Source: Pseudomaricurvus sp050633365 (lineage in GTDB: Bacteria; Pseudomonadota; Gammaproteobacteria; Pseudomonadales; Cellvibrionaceae). From it: 64,000 nucleotides of DNA. The notes under the pieces were generated by a model. The model had not been told where the DNA came from. It made no database searches and saw only the letters and a program-made list of their open reading frames with translations. A program made the position numbers and the translations under genes. The stretch is from positions 444,793 through 508,792 of the forward strand of contig JBOEGJ010000006.1 in the NCBI GenBank assembly GCA_050633365.1, read 5' to 3'. How positions within the stretch are numbered: the stretch's first letter is position 1; each line of letters begins with the position of its first letter. This document shows positions 1-8,004 of the stretch, in pieces.

Positions 1-598
1 ACTTGGTGCCCTTAGGAATATAAACGAAAGAACCATCGGTAAACACGGCGCAGTTTAACGCCGCATAGTAGTTGTCTTTTTGCGGAACCACACTGCCCAA
101 ATACTTCTTCACCAACTCGGGGTACTTATGTACCGCCTCGCTGATTGGGCAAAAGATAACACCGGCCTCTTCGAGCTTGTCTCGAAAAGTGGTGACAACC
201 GAAACTGAGTCGAATACGGCATCAACCGCCACACCAGCAAGCATCATTTGCTCATGCAGAGGAATACCCAACTTCTCATAGGTTTTGAGAAGTTCGGGAT
301 CCACCTCGTCCAGAGACTGAGGCTTGTCTTTCATACTCTTTGGGGCGGAGTAATAAGAAATCGCCTGAAAATCGATTTTGTCGTAGTTGACGTGAGCCCA
401 ATCCGGCTCATCCATTTCCAACCAACTGCGAAAGGCTTTGAGTCGCCATTCCAGCATCCACTCAGGCTCTTCCTTCATGGCAGAAATACGGCGAATGATA
501 TCTTCATTCAAACCCGGCTCAAATGTATCGGATTCGATATCCGATACAAAACCCGCTTCGTATTCGCGCGCTAGCGCTTTGTCGATTTGCTCGGTCAT
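1..598 (-). CDS. sufB: Fe-S cluster assembly scaffold SufB (N-terminal part, cut by window edge)
   Basis: The minus strand is open from an ATG at 598 to the window edge. The translation begins MTEQIDKALAREYEAGF and contains EPEWMLEWRLKAFRSW and WAHVNYDKIDFQAISYYSAP, both typical of the SufB N-terminus. It reaches about residue 199, so the core beta-helix and the C-terminus are missing here. SufB is the scaffold of the SUF system, working with the ATPase SufC and with SufD in the cytoplasm. It follows iscR and an iscS-type gene on the same strand after a 123-bp gap, so it is probably part of an IscR-controlled suf operon. The family call is firm; that sufC and sufD follow is inference. Confidence 0.93.
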   Translation of the reverse strand, partial: MTEQIDKALAREYEAGFVSDIESDTFEPGLNEDIIRRISAMKEEPEWMLEWRLKAFRSWLEMDEPDWAHVNYDKIDFQAISYYSAPKSMKDKPQSLDEVDPELLKTYEKLGIPLHEQMMLAGVAVDAVFDSVSVVTTFRDKLEEAGVIFCPISEAVHKYPELVKKYLGSVVPQKDNYYAALNCAVFTDGSFVYIPKGTK

Positions 599-721
599 AG
601 TTTTAACTCGCTAATCACTTCAGTGGTGCCTGATAAGTCAGAGCGTCTGCCCATCAATTTTCACCACTTGTTAAAGCGCTCTTTAAGACGCTTTGAATCA
701 ATTTTTACAGGTACTCTTTAC

Positions 722-1870
722 TCACGCCGCTTGTAACTGTTGCACCACTTGGCAGATATGTTCGATGGCCCTATCGACATCATTGCCAGAGGTAAACCGC
801 CCCAGCGACAAGCGAATAGAACCATTGGCATCGGCATCGCTCATTCCCATGGCTTTCAACACATAGGAAGGCTCAACACTGGCCGAGGTACAAGCCGACC
901 CAGATGATACCGCCAACTCTCGCAACGACAATTGCAAGGCTTCGCCATCAACGCCACCGAAACACACATTCAGGTGAATCGGACTGACGCGATCTTCACT
1001 ACCGTTACGACTTACGTTAGGCAGATGCGCGATACCGCGCCACAATTGATCGCGCAACTGAGCAATCCGTGGCGCCTCGGTCTCGATTGCTGCCGCCGCA
1101 ATTTTGGCCGCCTCACCGAGCCCCACCAATTGATGGGTGGGCAAGGTGCCAGAACGCATACCGCGCTCATGACCACCACCGTGGATAATCGCGCTCACTT
1201 GACGCTGAATCGCTCGCCTAACATAAAGCGCGCCAACGCCTTTGGGGCCATAAAACTTATGTGCCGACAAACTTAACAAGTCGGCATTTAGATCACTGAC
1301 ATCCAGCGGGATTTTTCCCGCCGATTGAGCGGCATCGACATGAAATAACACATCGCGCTGTCGACAAAGCTCGCCAATATCCGCAATCGGATTAAGCGAG
1401 CCGACTTCGTTATTCACATGCATCAAGCTCACCAAATAGGTGTCATCACGCATGGCTTCTCGAACCTGCTCTAGGCTAATAATGCCGTCGCTGTCGGGCG
1501 TCAACCAAGTGACTGCTACGCCCTTTTCTTGTAACCAGATGGCGGGGTCAACAACCGCTTTGTGTTCAATCTTTGAGGTAATCAAATGGCCTTTACCCTG
1601 CGCCGCTTCAAATACCCCTTTTAAAGCGAGGTTGTTGGATTCAGTCGCGCCACTGGTCCAAACAATTTCTCGAGCATCACAGGCCAGCAAATCTGCCACA
1701 TTGCGCCGAGCGATTTCCACCTGCTCTTCGGCTTGCCAGCCGTAGATATGAGAGCGAGACGCTGGATTGGCAAAAACGCCATCCATGGTTAAACAACCGG
1801 CCATCGCTTTAGCAACCGCTGGATCGACCGGGGTCGTCGCCGCGTAGTCTAGGTAGATGGGGGCTTTCAC
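722..1870 (-). CDS. iscS: IscS-type cysteine desulfurase (382 aa, short C-terminus)
   Basis: PLP-dependent enzyme that takes sulfur from cysteine for Fe-S assembly. The PLP lysine is K205 in SLSAHKFYGPKG and the active cysteine is C327 in SSGSACTSASVEPSYVLKA, the loop typical of IscS rather than SufS. HGGGHERGMRSGTLP is also conserved. The start is GTG at 1870, overlapping the iscR stop by 4 bp (GTGA), so translation is probably coupled. The protein ends just after the last helix at QVVQQLQAA. E. coli IscS has about 20 more residues, a tail known to be involved in binding IscU. With sufB downstream instead of iscU, the missing tail suggests work with the SUF scaffold. That partner choice is inference. 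Confidence 0.95.
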   Translation of the reverse strand: MKAPIYLDYAATTPVDPAVAKAMAGCLTMDGVFANPASRSHIYGWQAEEQVEIARRNVADLLACDAREIVWTSGATESNNLALKGVFEAAQGKGHLITSKIEHKAVVDPAIWLQEKGVAVTWLTPDSDGIISLEQVREAMRDDTYLVSLMHVNNEVGSLNPIADIGELCRQRDVLFHVDAAQSAGKIPLDVSDLNADLLSLSAHKFYGPKGVGALYVRRAIQRQVSAIIHGGGHERGMRSGTLPTHQLVGLGEAAKIAAAAIETEAPRIAQLRDQLWRGIAHLPNVSRNGSEDRVSPIHLNVCFGGVDGEALQLSLRELAVSSGSACTSASVEPSYVLKAMGMSDADANGSIRLSLGRFTSGNDVDRAIEHICQVVQQLQAA

Positions 1871-2337
1871 ACATCCCCCGTTTCGATGAGTTCCAGGCTC
1901 TGTTCAACGTTTTGACGCTCAGAGACGTCGCGAACATCTTGACGTGCCACCAAGCTCGCCAGGGTAATACCACTCAAAAAGCTGTGAATTTGATCGCTGA
2001 GATCACACCATAAATAGTGGGTGAGACACACCTGCCCCTGCTGACAGGTGCCGGCACCACCGCAATTGGTCGCGTCGATGGATTCGTTTACCGCATCGAT
2101 AATTTGGGCCACTGAAATGGTTTCGGGATTGCCACTTAATTTATAACCGCCACCGGGCCCACGCACGCTGCTCACCAGAGATTGCTGACGTAACTTTGAG
2201 AACAGTTGCTCGAGATACGACAGAGAGATTTCTTGACGCTTGGAGATGTCCGCCAAGCTGATCGGCCCCTTCTCTGCGTTCAGCGCCAAATCCAACATGG
2301 CGGTTACGGCGTATCGACCTTTGGTTGTTAAACGCAT
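1867..2337 (-). CDS. iscR: Fe-S cluster-sensing transcriptional regulator IscR
   Basis: Rrf2-family regulator of 156 residues. The N-terminal winged helix-turn-helix (MRLTTKGRYAVTAMLDLAL, then SLSYLEQLFSKLRQ) is followed by the cluster-binding segment with C92, C98, C104 and H107 in NCGGAGTCQQGQVCLTH. These are the [2Fe-2S] ligands known for E. coli IscR, so the sensor should be functional. It is the first gene of an iscR-iscS-sufB operon. Two IscR type-1-like sites lie over its own promoter (2535-2584), predicting the usual feedback: the holo form represses while clusters are plentiful. The start is ATG at 2337. Confidence 0.96.
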   Translation of the reverse strand: MRLTTKGRYAVTAMLDLALNAEKGPISLADISKRQEISLSYLEQLFSKLRQQSLVSSVRGPGGGYKLSGNPETISVAQIIDAVNESIDATNCGGAGTCQQGQVCLTHYLWCDLSDQIHSFLSGITLASLVARQDVRDVSERQNVEQSLELIETGDV

Positions 2338-2526
2338 GTGACAGTCCTATCGATGCAGTGGCTATTACCGTTTTAACAATGTGCGCGATGACTCAACTCG
2401 ATCGGGGCTCGACCATGACCAACGATTAACTGGCATCATAATCAACCACGCAACGACCATTTTGCACATTTTGAGGTGCTGCCAACCACGACAGCAACCA
2501 AGCAATAGCAGGCTATTAGGGCGCGC

Positions 2527-2555
2527 ATTATGTAAAAACCCACTAGATTGGTCAA
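2527..2555 (-). promoter_or_regulatory. Sigma-70 promoter of the iscR operon
   Basis: Read on the minus strand, a TTGACC -35 (2555-2550) and a CATAAT -10 (2532-2527) are separated by exactly 17 bp, about 190 bp upstream of the iscR ATG. The -35 hexamer lies inside an IscR-like site, which fits repression. Confidence 0.7.
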
Positions 2556-2559
2556 GTAT
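2535..2559 (-). promoter_or_regulatory. IscR type-1-like binding site (proximal)
   Basis: The 25-bp minus-strand element has the form ATActtGACCaatctAGTgggTtt. It keeps the ATA, GAC and AGT blocks and the spacing of the type-1 consensus for [2Fe-2S]-IscR, with a weaker right end. It covers the -35 box of the iscR promoter. Confidence 0.6.
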
Positions 2560-2584
2560 ATAACCTACTAATTTAGTCTGGTAT
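2560..2584 (-). promoter_or_regulatory. IscR type-1-like binding site (distal)
   Basis: The 25-bp minus-strand element has the form ATAccaGACTaaatTAGTaggtTAT, an almost symmetrical match to the IscR type-1 consensus. It abuts the proximal site directly, giving tandem sites as in the E. coli iscR promoter. Confidence 0.68.
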
Positions 2585-2607
2585 TAATGAGCCCCAATTT
2601 TCAGCAC

Positions 2608-3399
2608 TTAATCTTGCTTATCACCGTCTTCAGACAGGGATTTAATCTTCTTTTTGGTGTGGAATATGTAATTCTGTATTGAAGTTAGAACGCCCCGCAG
2701 GATACTTAACTCCATTTGATCCATGCGCACGCGACTGTACAAACGACGTAAGCGAGTCATGGTCTGACGGGGATTATCCGGCTCCAAGAACCCCAACTGC
2801 TCTAAAGTGTCTTGCAGATGCTCGTAGTACATCTCGACCGCCTTGTGATCCACCGGCGGCTGATCCCAGTCGTCAAAGTGAGGCAGCTGACCGTCTTTCG
2901 CCGTCAGCCAAGCCATGCGAATCTCATAGCAGAGCACCTGCACCGCGGTCGCCAAATTCAGAGAACTGTATTCTGGATTGGCGGGAATATGAACGTGGTA
3001 ATTGCACTTGTGCAGCTCCTCGTTGGTCAGACCGCGATCTTCGCGACCAAAAACGATGGCAACATCGTGATGCTGAACCTCGCCAATGGCGCGCTCTCCG
3101 CACTCGCGCGGCGTCACCAGCGGCCAAGGGATTCGGCGCTCGCGGGCACTGGTACCCACAACCAAACCACAATCGGAGACCGCATCGCTCAGATTTTCGA
3201 CCACAATCGCCGACTCCAGCACATCAACCGCACCCGCGGCGCGCCAAACCGCCTTATCGGCGGGAAATTCTTTGGGCTCAACCAAGTACAACTGGGACAT
3301 TCCCATATTTTTCATGGCGCGAGCGGCACCGCCAATGTTGCCAGGATGATTGGTATTCACCAGCACAATTCGGACTTTTTTCAGCAGATCGTCGGACAT
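2608..3399 (-). CDS. trmJ: tRNA (cytidine/uridine-2'-O-)-methyltransferase TrmJ
   Basis: SPOUT-class methyltransferase that 2'-O-methylates nucleotide 32 of certain tRNAs with S-adenosylmethionine. The opening VRIVLVNTNHPGNIGGAARA, the middle VFGREDRGLTNEEL and the knot segment YSSLNLATAVQVLCYEIRM match TrmJ/TrmH motifs in order. The length of 263 aa is normal. The start is ATG at 3399. It lies between iscR and a divergent suhB, the neighbourhood it occupies in pseudomonads, though no cysE is present. The basic C-terminal helix (FHTKKKIKSLSEDGDKQD) is common in this family. Confidence 0.95.
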   Translation of the reverse strand: MSDDLLKKVRIVLVNTNHPGNIGGAARAMKNMGMSQLYLVEPKEFPADKAVWRAAGAVDVLESAIVVENLSDAVSDCGLVVGTSARERRIPWPLVTPRECGERAIGEVQHHDVAIVFGREDRGLTNEELHKCNYHVHIPANPEYSSLNLATAVQVLCYEIRMAWLTAKDGQLPHFDDWDQPPVDHKAVEMYYEHLQDTLEQLGFLEPDNPRQTMTRLRRLYSRVRMDQMELSILRGVLTSIQNYIFHTKKKIKSLSEDGDKQD

Positions 3400-3632
3400 C
3401 TCACATCTCGATTGGTCGTTAGGGTGAAGCTTTCAGCCACACACAGAGTAAAAAGGCGCGCAGTGTAGCAAATTGGACTCTATCCTAGTAGATGGGTAAG
3501 GCCGGTTTAGCACGAAATACTGTATTGGGGGCAGCGCTCCTGATATACTCTCGCCCCCTTTTTGAGGCGTTGTGCTTGATCAGCGTCTGCTCTTTATACA
3601 TATCTTACATTGCTGTTTACGGTTGGAGCCTT

Positions 3633-4433
3633 ATGGAACCCATGCTGAACATTGCTTTGCGTGCTGCACGCAAAGCTGGCGAGCTCATTGAGCGCGCCCT
3701 AGAACGTGTCGACGTTATTGCCTTTGAAGAAAAAGGTCGCAACGATTTTGTCAGTGAGGTCGACAAGGCCGCAGAGAAAGAAATTACCTACCATCTGCGT
3801 AAAGCCTTCCCCGATCACACCATCATTGGTGAAGAAGGTGGTCGCAACGCCGGCAGCGATAGTGAATATGAGTGGATCATCGACCCTCTCGATGGCACCA
3901 CCAACTTTATGCACGGCATTCCTCACTTTGCCATCTCGATCGCCTGTATTTATCGCGGTCAAATCGAGCACGCGGTAGTACTCAACCCCATCAGCCGTGA
4001 AGAATTTACCGCCAGCCGCGGCAAGGGCGCCACACTCAACGATCGCCGCATTCGCGTCGGCTCTCGCCGTGGTCTAGACGGCGCTCTCATTGGCACCGGC
4101 ATTCCGTTCAATGGCACCTCTTACGAAAACATGACACCTTATCTGGCAACTATGCATGAGATCGCCGGCAAAACCGCCGGTATTCGCCGCCCAGGCGCAG
4201 CCTCTCTGGATCTTGCTTACGTGGCCGCTGGCCGCTTTGATGGCTTCTGGGAGATGAATCTAAAATCTTGGGATATCGCTGCCGGTGTTTTGTTGGTCAA
4301 AGAAGCCGGCGGAATGGTCAGCGACTTTAAAGGTGGCAATAGCTTTATGGACAAAGGCAATATCGTTTGCGCCTCACCCAAGGTGTTTAAACCCCTACTG
4401 CAGATAGTCGGTAAGCATATGGGCAACCTTTAA
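3633..4433 (+). CDS. suhB: Inositol-1-monophosphatase SuhB
   Basis: Mg2+-dependent phosphatase of the inositol monophosphatase family. SuhB also acts in E. coli with NusA in rRNA antitermination. Metal-binding motifs are present: the glutamates of IIGEEGG, then DPLDGTTNFMHGIPHF, then SWDIAAGVLLVKEAGG near the C-terminus. The frame is open further upstream, but I chose ATG 3633 (MEPMLNIALRAARKAGELIE) because it matches the family N-terminus, gives 266 aa (E. coli has 267) and has GGAG just upstream. It is divergent from trmJ and followed by a strong terminator. Confidence 0.95.
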   Translation: MEPMLNIALRAARKAGELIERALERVDVIAFEEKGRNDFVSEVDKAAEKEITYHLRKAFPDHTIIGEEGGRNAGSDSEYEWIIDPLDGTTNFMHGIPHFAISIACIYRGQIEHAVVLNPISREEFTASRGKGATLNDRRIRVGSRRGLDGALIGTGIPFNGTSYENMTPYLATMHEIAGKTAGIRRPGAASLDLAYVAAGRFDGFWEMNLKSWDIAAGVLLVKEAGGMVSDFKGGNSFMDKGNIVCASPKVFKPLLQIVGKHMGNL

Positions 4434-4470
4434 AGCCTATCCTCACGGCCATAAAGTAAGCCCCAAAAAA

Positions 4471-4497
4471 AGAGCGCCCCTGGGGCGCTCTTTTTTC
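4471..4497 (+). terminator. Rho-independent terminator after suhB
   Basis: AGAGCGCCCC and GGGGCGCTCT form a 10-bp GC-rich stem with a very small loop, followed by TTTTTT. An A-run on the left arm means it may also serve the convergent histidine kinase gene. Confidence 0.9.
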
Positions 4498-4540
4498 TAT
4501 ATAACTCCAACATAACTCCAACCCCGCCGCCTCCAAAAGG

Positions 4541-6514
4541 TTAGACAATCAGACGGTTAATCGCATCGATCAACCGATCAACTTCCAAGGGCTTAGTGAG
4601 ATAATCGTCAAATCCGGCCTCAGTACCTCGAGCCACGTCATGAGGCATAGCATTGGCCGAGAGCGCGACCACAGGGATATCCCGAGTTAAGTCATCGTCC
4701 TTTAGAACACTGAGCGCCTCAAAGCCATCTAAGCGCGGTAAATTAATGTCGAGAATAATAAGCTGAGGCTGCTCGGTGCGCGCTTTATAAATTCCACTAA
4801 AGGGCTCATCGGCAACACTCAAGGACAACAGTGGATAGCGCTCAAACACCTCTTCCATCAGGCGTATGTTGGAAGGGTTGTCTTCGATGTAGAGCAGGTG
4901 ACAGGGTTTAGACACCTGCAATTTCCCCGAGGCCGTTGCCACCGTCTGAGCCTGCGTCGACAGAGGAGAGGTCCAGGCCGAGGTTAGCGGCAATATAACT
5001 CGAAAACTGCTGCCCTCACCTTCGCGACTGGTAAACTCCAGCTCTCCACCCATCATTTCCACTAAGTGGCGAGTGATTAGCAAACCAACACCACTGCCTT
5101 CAACTCCTGAGTCTTCAGCCCCCAAGCGATTAAAGGGCTCAAACATGTGACGCTGGCGCTGAGCGGAAATCCCTTCTCCGGTATCCCTAACCTCAATACA
5201 AAGTAAACCTTCTCGAGCGCCTCGAAAGCTGACCGCCACTAGGCCGTTATCGCGATTGTATTTGATGGCATTGCTGATCAAGTTAAGCAAAACCTGCTTG
5301 AGACGCATCGCGTCAGCCATGACATAACTATCGCACCAATCATCAAATTCCAGCTCAAACGAAATACCTTTGGCCTCGGCCGCGGCCGCCATCCACGAGG
5401 CCGCTTCTTCTACCGCTCGACGAGCCAACACCGGCTCGACCGATAAGGTCATCTGCCCCGCTTCCACCTTGGCCAAATCCAAAACATCATTAATAAGCTG
5501 GAGCAAATGTTCGCCAGCCTTACTAATTTCTGCCACATTGCCCAGTTGGCGCGGCTGCAGACCACCGTCCATGGTAAACACTTGGCAATATCCCAAAATG
5601 GCATTCAATGGCGTTCTTAGTTCATGACTCATGCGCGAAAGGAACTCGGATTTTGCCCTATTGGCCTGCTCTGCTTGCTCCTTCGCCTTAACGATATCCT
5701 GCTCAGCGCGCTTGAGATTGGTGATATCCATATTAGTGCCAGACATTCGAATCGCGACGCCATCACTATTTCGAGTTGCTTGTCCGCGCGCTCTTATCCA
5801 GCGCCAGTCACCAGTCTTCGACGCCACCCTATATTCAATATCATAAGGTGTGTCGTTTTTGAGATGACTGACCAATGACTTATTAAACCGCTCACGATCG
5901 CTCTCGTAGATACTCTCGCGCCAAACCTCTAATCGATTACGCCCACTCAAATAGGCATCATCGTGGTCGTCATAGCCCAACTGCTGCCAACAGCGATCGG
6001 AAAAGTGGAATCCCTGATCTTGGCTGTCCATAGACCACTCCCAAACCCCGTCACTGGTGGAATCGAGTATGCGGGTGTAGCGCTCCTCACTGTCGATCAG
6101 CTGCTGCTCAACTTCCTGCTGAAAGCTAATATCGGTCGCCATTCCCGAGACGCAATCGACGCGGTTATCAGCGGCGCGGGTGATTTCACCCTCGAGCCCA
6201 ACCCACAGGTAGTCACCACACGCCTTTCGCACACGAACTTTCAGCTCCAGCACGGTTCCGCGCTCGAGAATCTGTGTACTCTGGCGCAACAGCATCATCC
6301 AGTCATCAGGGTGAATCTGGGGCGCTAAGGCTTCGACTTTTGGAATTCGGACGTAAGTATCAACGGGATAGCCAAGACTCTTCCAAAACTCGCCGCTAAG
6401 CAGCATGGTATTGTCGGCTGGAGACCACTCCCAAAAGCCAAAACCTTTGGCTTTAAGAAGGCGTTTATAGCGCTGATAGTCGCGGAATTCCCGCTCAGCG
6501 AAGTACTCTTTCAT
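4541..6514 (-). CDS. Hybrid sensor histidine kinase (PAS-PAS-HisKA-HATPase-REC)
   Basis: Of 657 aa. Two PAS domains (about 20-130 and 145-268), each ending in a PAC-type segment (DISFQQEVEQQL; NMDITNLKRAEQDI), precede a short coiled linker. H297 in SRMSHELRTPLNAILGY is the phospho-accepting histidine. The ATPase domain has the N box NLISNAIKYN (411-420) and DTGEGIS. The C-terminal receiver (about 537-655) has D589 in LIILDINLPRLDGFE and KP near 641. There is no transmembrane segment or signal peptide, so it should sense a cytoplasmic cue. No cognate regulator is adjacent, and the output and signal are unknown. It is convergent with suhB. Confidence 0.93.
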   Translation of the reverse strand: MKEYFAEREFRDYQRYKRLLKAKGFGFWEWSPADNTMLLSGEFWKSLGYPVDTYVRIPKVEALAPQIHPDDWMMLLRQSTQILERGTVLELKVRVRKACGDYLWVGLEGEITRAADNRVDCVSGMATDISFQQEVEQQLIDSEERYTRILDSTSDGVWEWSMDSQDQGFHFSDRCWQQLGYDDHDDAYLSGRNRLEVWRESIYESDRERFNKSLVSHLKNDTPYDIEYRVASKTGDWRWIRARGQATRNSDGVAIRMSGTNMDITNLKRAEQDIVKAKEQAEQANRAKSEFLSRMSHELRTPLNAILGYCQVFTMDGGLQPRQLGNVAEISKAGEHLLQLINDVLDLAKVEAGQMTLSVEPVLARRAVEEAASWMAAAAEAKGISFELEFDDWCDSYVMADAMRLKQVLLNLISNAIKYNRDNGLVAVSFRGAREGLLCIEVRDTGEGISAQRQRHMFEPFNRLGAEDSGVEGSGVGLLITRHLVEMMGGELEFTSREGEGSSFRVILPLTSAWTSPLSTQAQTVATASGKLQVSKPCHLLYIEDNPSNIRLMEEVFERYPLLSLSVADEPFSGIYKARTEQPQLIILDINLPRLDGFEALSVLKDDDLTRDIPVVALSANAMPHDVARGTEAGFDDYLTKPLEVDRLIDAINRLIV

Positions 6515-6675
6515 AAATCGGACTTATTGTTATTCGATTGCTGCCGCTACCCTTAACTAGGGCGCCTAATAGTTCACCGTCCGATGGCTGGTATTACAAC
6601 ATTCTTTCTGGGAGCGACTTAAGCCCCCAGATTAATTGTGGATTTAAGCGACTGTACGTGAAACTCGTTAAAAGG

Positions 6676-6890
6676 CAAGTCAGCGAGATACGATGACACG
6701 ATCTATACTCAATAAATCGCTACTCAGAGGGAAACAACACCTGTGACACGCAAAACCGACAACAACACCTCCTGGCACAACTGGCTAGATGAGACCTTCA
6801 TTCTGCTGGCGAGATATCAAGCGCCAGAGCAAAAAGATGAAATCCTGCCTCGAGCCAAGCAATGCCCGCTTAGAGCTTTTCTACCCAAGG
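6676..6890 (+). repeat. Diverged direct repeat, copy 1
   Basis: It shares with 7313-7522 several blocks in the same order: CAAGTC, ATGACACGA.CTATACTC, AGGG with A-rich leader, CGCAAAC-like, GCTAGGTATCAAGCG-like and AAAAAGATGAAATC. Copy 1 contains the intact small gene at 6743. Confidence 0.6.
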
Positions 6891-6940
6891 CTGCAAAACG
6901 CAAGAGCGCCTCAGGCAGACCGAAAAAATCGCCCTCCTGA
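6743..6940 (+). CDS. Small basic protein of unknown function (65 aa)
   Basis: I do not recognise this protein. It starts with GTG at 6743, with AGAGGGA about 10 bases upstream. It has a central segment ETFILLARYQAPEQKDEIL and a very basic tail KAAKRKSASGRPKKSPS, with no signal peptide or membrane segment. Support comes from a decayed second copy about 640 bp downstream that preserves the leader, the ribosome-binding region and the ARYQA.E.KDEI segment. Two related copies suggest a real gene rather than chance. It lies beside a copied fragment of secF. A DNA- or RNA-binding role could be guessed from the charge, but nothing shows it. Confidence 0.4.
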   Translation: MTRKTDNNTSWHNWLDETFILLARYQAPEQKDEILPRAKQCPLRAFLPKAAKRKSASGRPKKSPS

Positions 6941-6945
6941 ATCAA

Positions 6946-6971
6946 AAAAGCCCCGCTATTGCGAGGCTTTT
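6946..6971 (-). terminator. Terminator-like hairpin, probable copy of the secF terminator
   Basis: AAAAGCCCCGC and GCGAGGCTTTT pair around a TATT loop with one mismatch. It resembles the hairpin at 8284-8317 and stands in the same place relative to the copied secF end, so it was probably duplicated with it. Confidence 0.6.
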
Positions 6972-6990
6972 CGACAAATGAGGCTAATGG

Positions 6991-7125
6991 TTACGGCACC
7001 TCATCAAACTCTTTACCCTCTTTAACCGGCAGCATCAAATCTTCTTTGCTGATACTCATGCCCAACAAGACATTACTGGCAACGTAGATAGACGAATAGG
7101 TACCGACCAACACGCCTACCAACAG
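6991..7125 (-). pseudogene. Truncated second copy of the secF 3' end
   Basis: 135 bp match the last 45 codons of secF (8335-8469) with seven base differences, all near the two ends. About 100 bp in the middle are identical. Translated on the minus strand it gives the SecF C-terminus (VGTYSSIYVASNVLLG ... KEGKEFDEVP) with a single E-to-K change and a TAA instead of TAG stop. Homology stops abruptly at 7125. No start codon or upstream SecF sequence is present, so it cannot make SecF. Confidence 0.88.
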
Positions 7126-7312
7126 CGATCATCTCAGCTATCTCGATCAGCGGGGAAATCAAACTCATAGTTATTGTGCTACTGGCCGCTACGCTGAACC
7201 AGCCCTCACCATCCTACGGCTGACTCAGCAATGGTTACTCGCAATTCAAGAACTTAATCTTTCAGGATGACCTGTGGTTTTCAGTGAATCTACGCTAACC
7301 CCGACGAAAGAC

Positions 7313-7522
7313 CAAGTCGGGAAGTACAATGACACGACCTATACTCGATAGACCGTATCTCATAGGGAGGAATAACATGCGAAACGCAAACTAGCCCATG
7401 CTAAGCATGGAAAATGTGACTAACAGAAACCTTTATTTTAGTTGCTAGGTATCAAGCGGCTGAATAAAAAGATGAAATCATAACGCAAGCGAGACGCTAC
7501 CAATTGCGAAACCTATTACCAG
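7313..7522 (+). repeat. Diverged direct repeat, copy 2
   Basis: Second copy of the unit at 6676-6890, with the same order of conserved blocks but more changes and indels. It carries the broken small gene at 7377. Confidence 0.55.
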
Positions 7523-7530
7523 CTCGCCAC
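7377..7530 (+). pseudogene. Broken copy of the 65-aa small gene
   Basis: A good ribosome-binding sequence (AGGGAGGA) precedes ATG 7377, but the frame stops after five codons (TAG). Further on, another frame reads ILVARYQAAE, stop, KDEIITQARRYQLRN, which parallels LLARYQAPEQKDEILPRAKQCPLRA of the intact copy, with a stop in place of Q. It is therefore a decayed paralogue. Confidence 0.5.
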
Positions 7531-7577
7531 ACTGAAAAAGCAACATAATATAGAATAGAGATAGTACAAAAGTAGCA

Positions 7578-7603
7578 CAAAAAAAAGCCCCAACGTTCGG
7601 GGC
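7578..7603 (-). terminator. Rho-independent terminator of the thioesterase gene
   Basis: On the minus strand GCCCC-GAACGTT-GGGGC is followed by eight T residues, about 20 bp after the stop codon at 7624. Confidence 0.8.
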
Positions 7604-7623
7604 ACAAGCTCAGAGAGATTCTT

Positions 7624-8004
7624 TCAACTAGACACAGCCATTTCATTCAATTCGGCACCGTGAGCTACCGGCCTTCCGTCTTCACCAATGGCAACAAAAA
7701 CAATGCGGTCAACCTTGATAATCGACTCATGAGTCATTTTATTTCTCACCAAACACGCCAGTGTCATGGAGGTTCGCCCCACCTTCACAACCTCCACCCC
7801 AAACTCAATCACATCGCCACTCTTTGCAGAGCTGGTAAAATTAATTTCGGACATGTACTTAGTTACTATGGTTTGAGTTTTCATTTGGCAGCCAGCAAAA
7901 ATTGCAACCTCTTCGTCAATCCAACTCAGCAACGCACCGCCAAACAACACATTAGAAGGGTTTAAATCTGTTGGCTTGACCGCTCGCCGCGTATAAAACT
8001 TCAT
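7624..8004 (-). CDS. Hotdog-fold acyl-CoA thioesterase (YciA/ACOT type)
   Basis: Hydrolyses acyl-CoA to free acid and CoA. The family signature LNPSNVLFGGALLSWIDEEVA is at about residues 14-34, with the Asp/Glu of the active site in WIDE. It is followed by the long-strand segment INFTSSAKSGDVIEFGVEVV and VGRTSMTLACLVRN, as in YciA-like enzymes. The 126 aa length is right for a single hotdog domain, which acts as a dimer or hexamer. The start is ATG at 8004. It stands alone between a scarred spacer and the secF terminator, with its own terminator. Chain-length preference cannot be read from the sequence. Confidence 0.88.
   Translation of the reverse strand: MKFYTRRAVKPTDLNPSNVLFGGALLSWIDEEVAIFAGCQMKTQTIVTKYMSEINFTSSAKSGDVIEFGVEVVKVGRTSMTLACLVRNKMTHESIIKVDRIVFVAIGEDGRPVAHGAELNEMAVSS

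Larger units (their letters stand above)
6515..7623. other. 1.1-kb scarred spacer with duplicated fragments
   Basis: This stretch between the histidine kinase and the thioesterase gene holds one small intact reading frame (6743-6940), a decayed second copy of it (from 7377), and a second copy of the secF 3' end with a terminator-like hairpin (6946-7125). The remainder, notably 7126-7312, shows nothing I recognise. The mixture suggests past recombination between duplicated segments. Confidence 0.6.

Noticed and set aside
2679..3422. Long frame opposite trmJ
   Set aside because: It lies entirely antisense to a well-supported gene and its product resembles nothing.
3492..3632. Longer N-terminus for suhB
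   Set aside because: The extra 47 residues have no match to the family; the internal ATG has a good ribosome-binding site.
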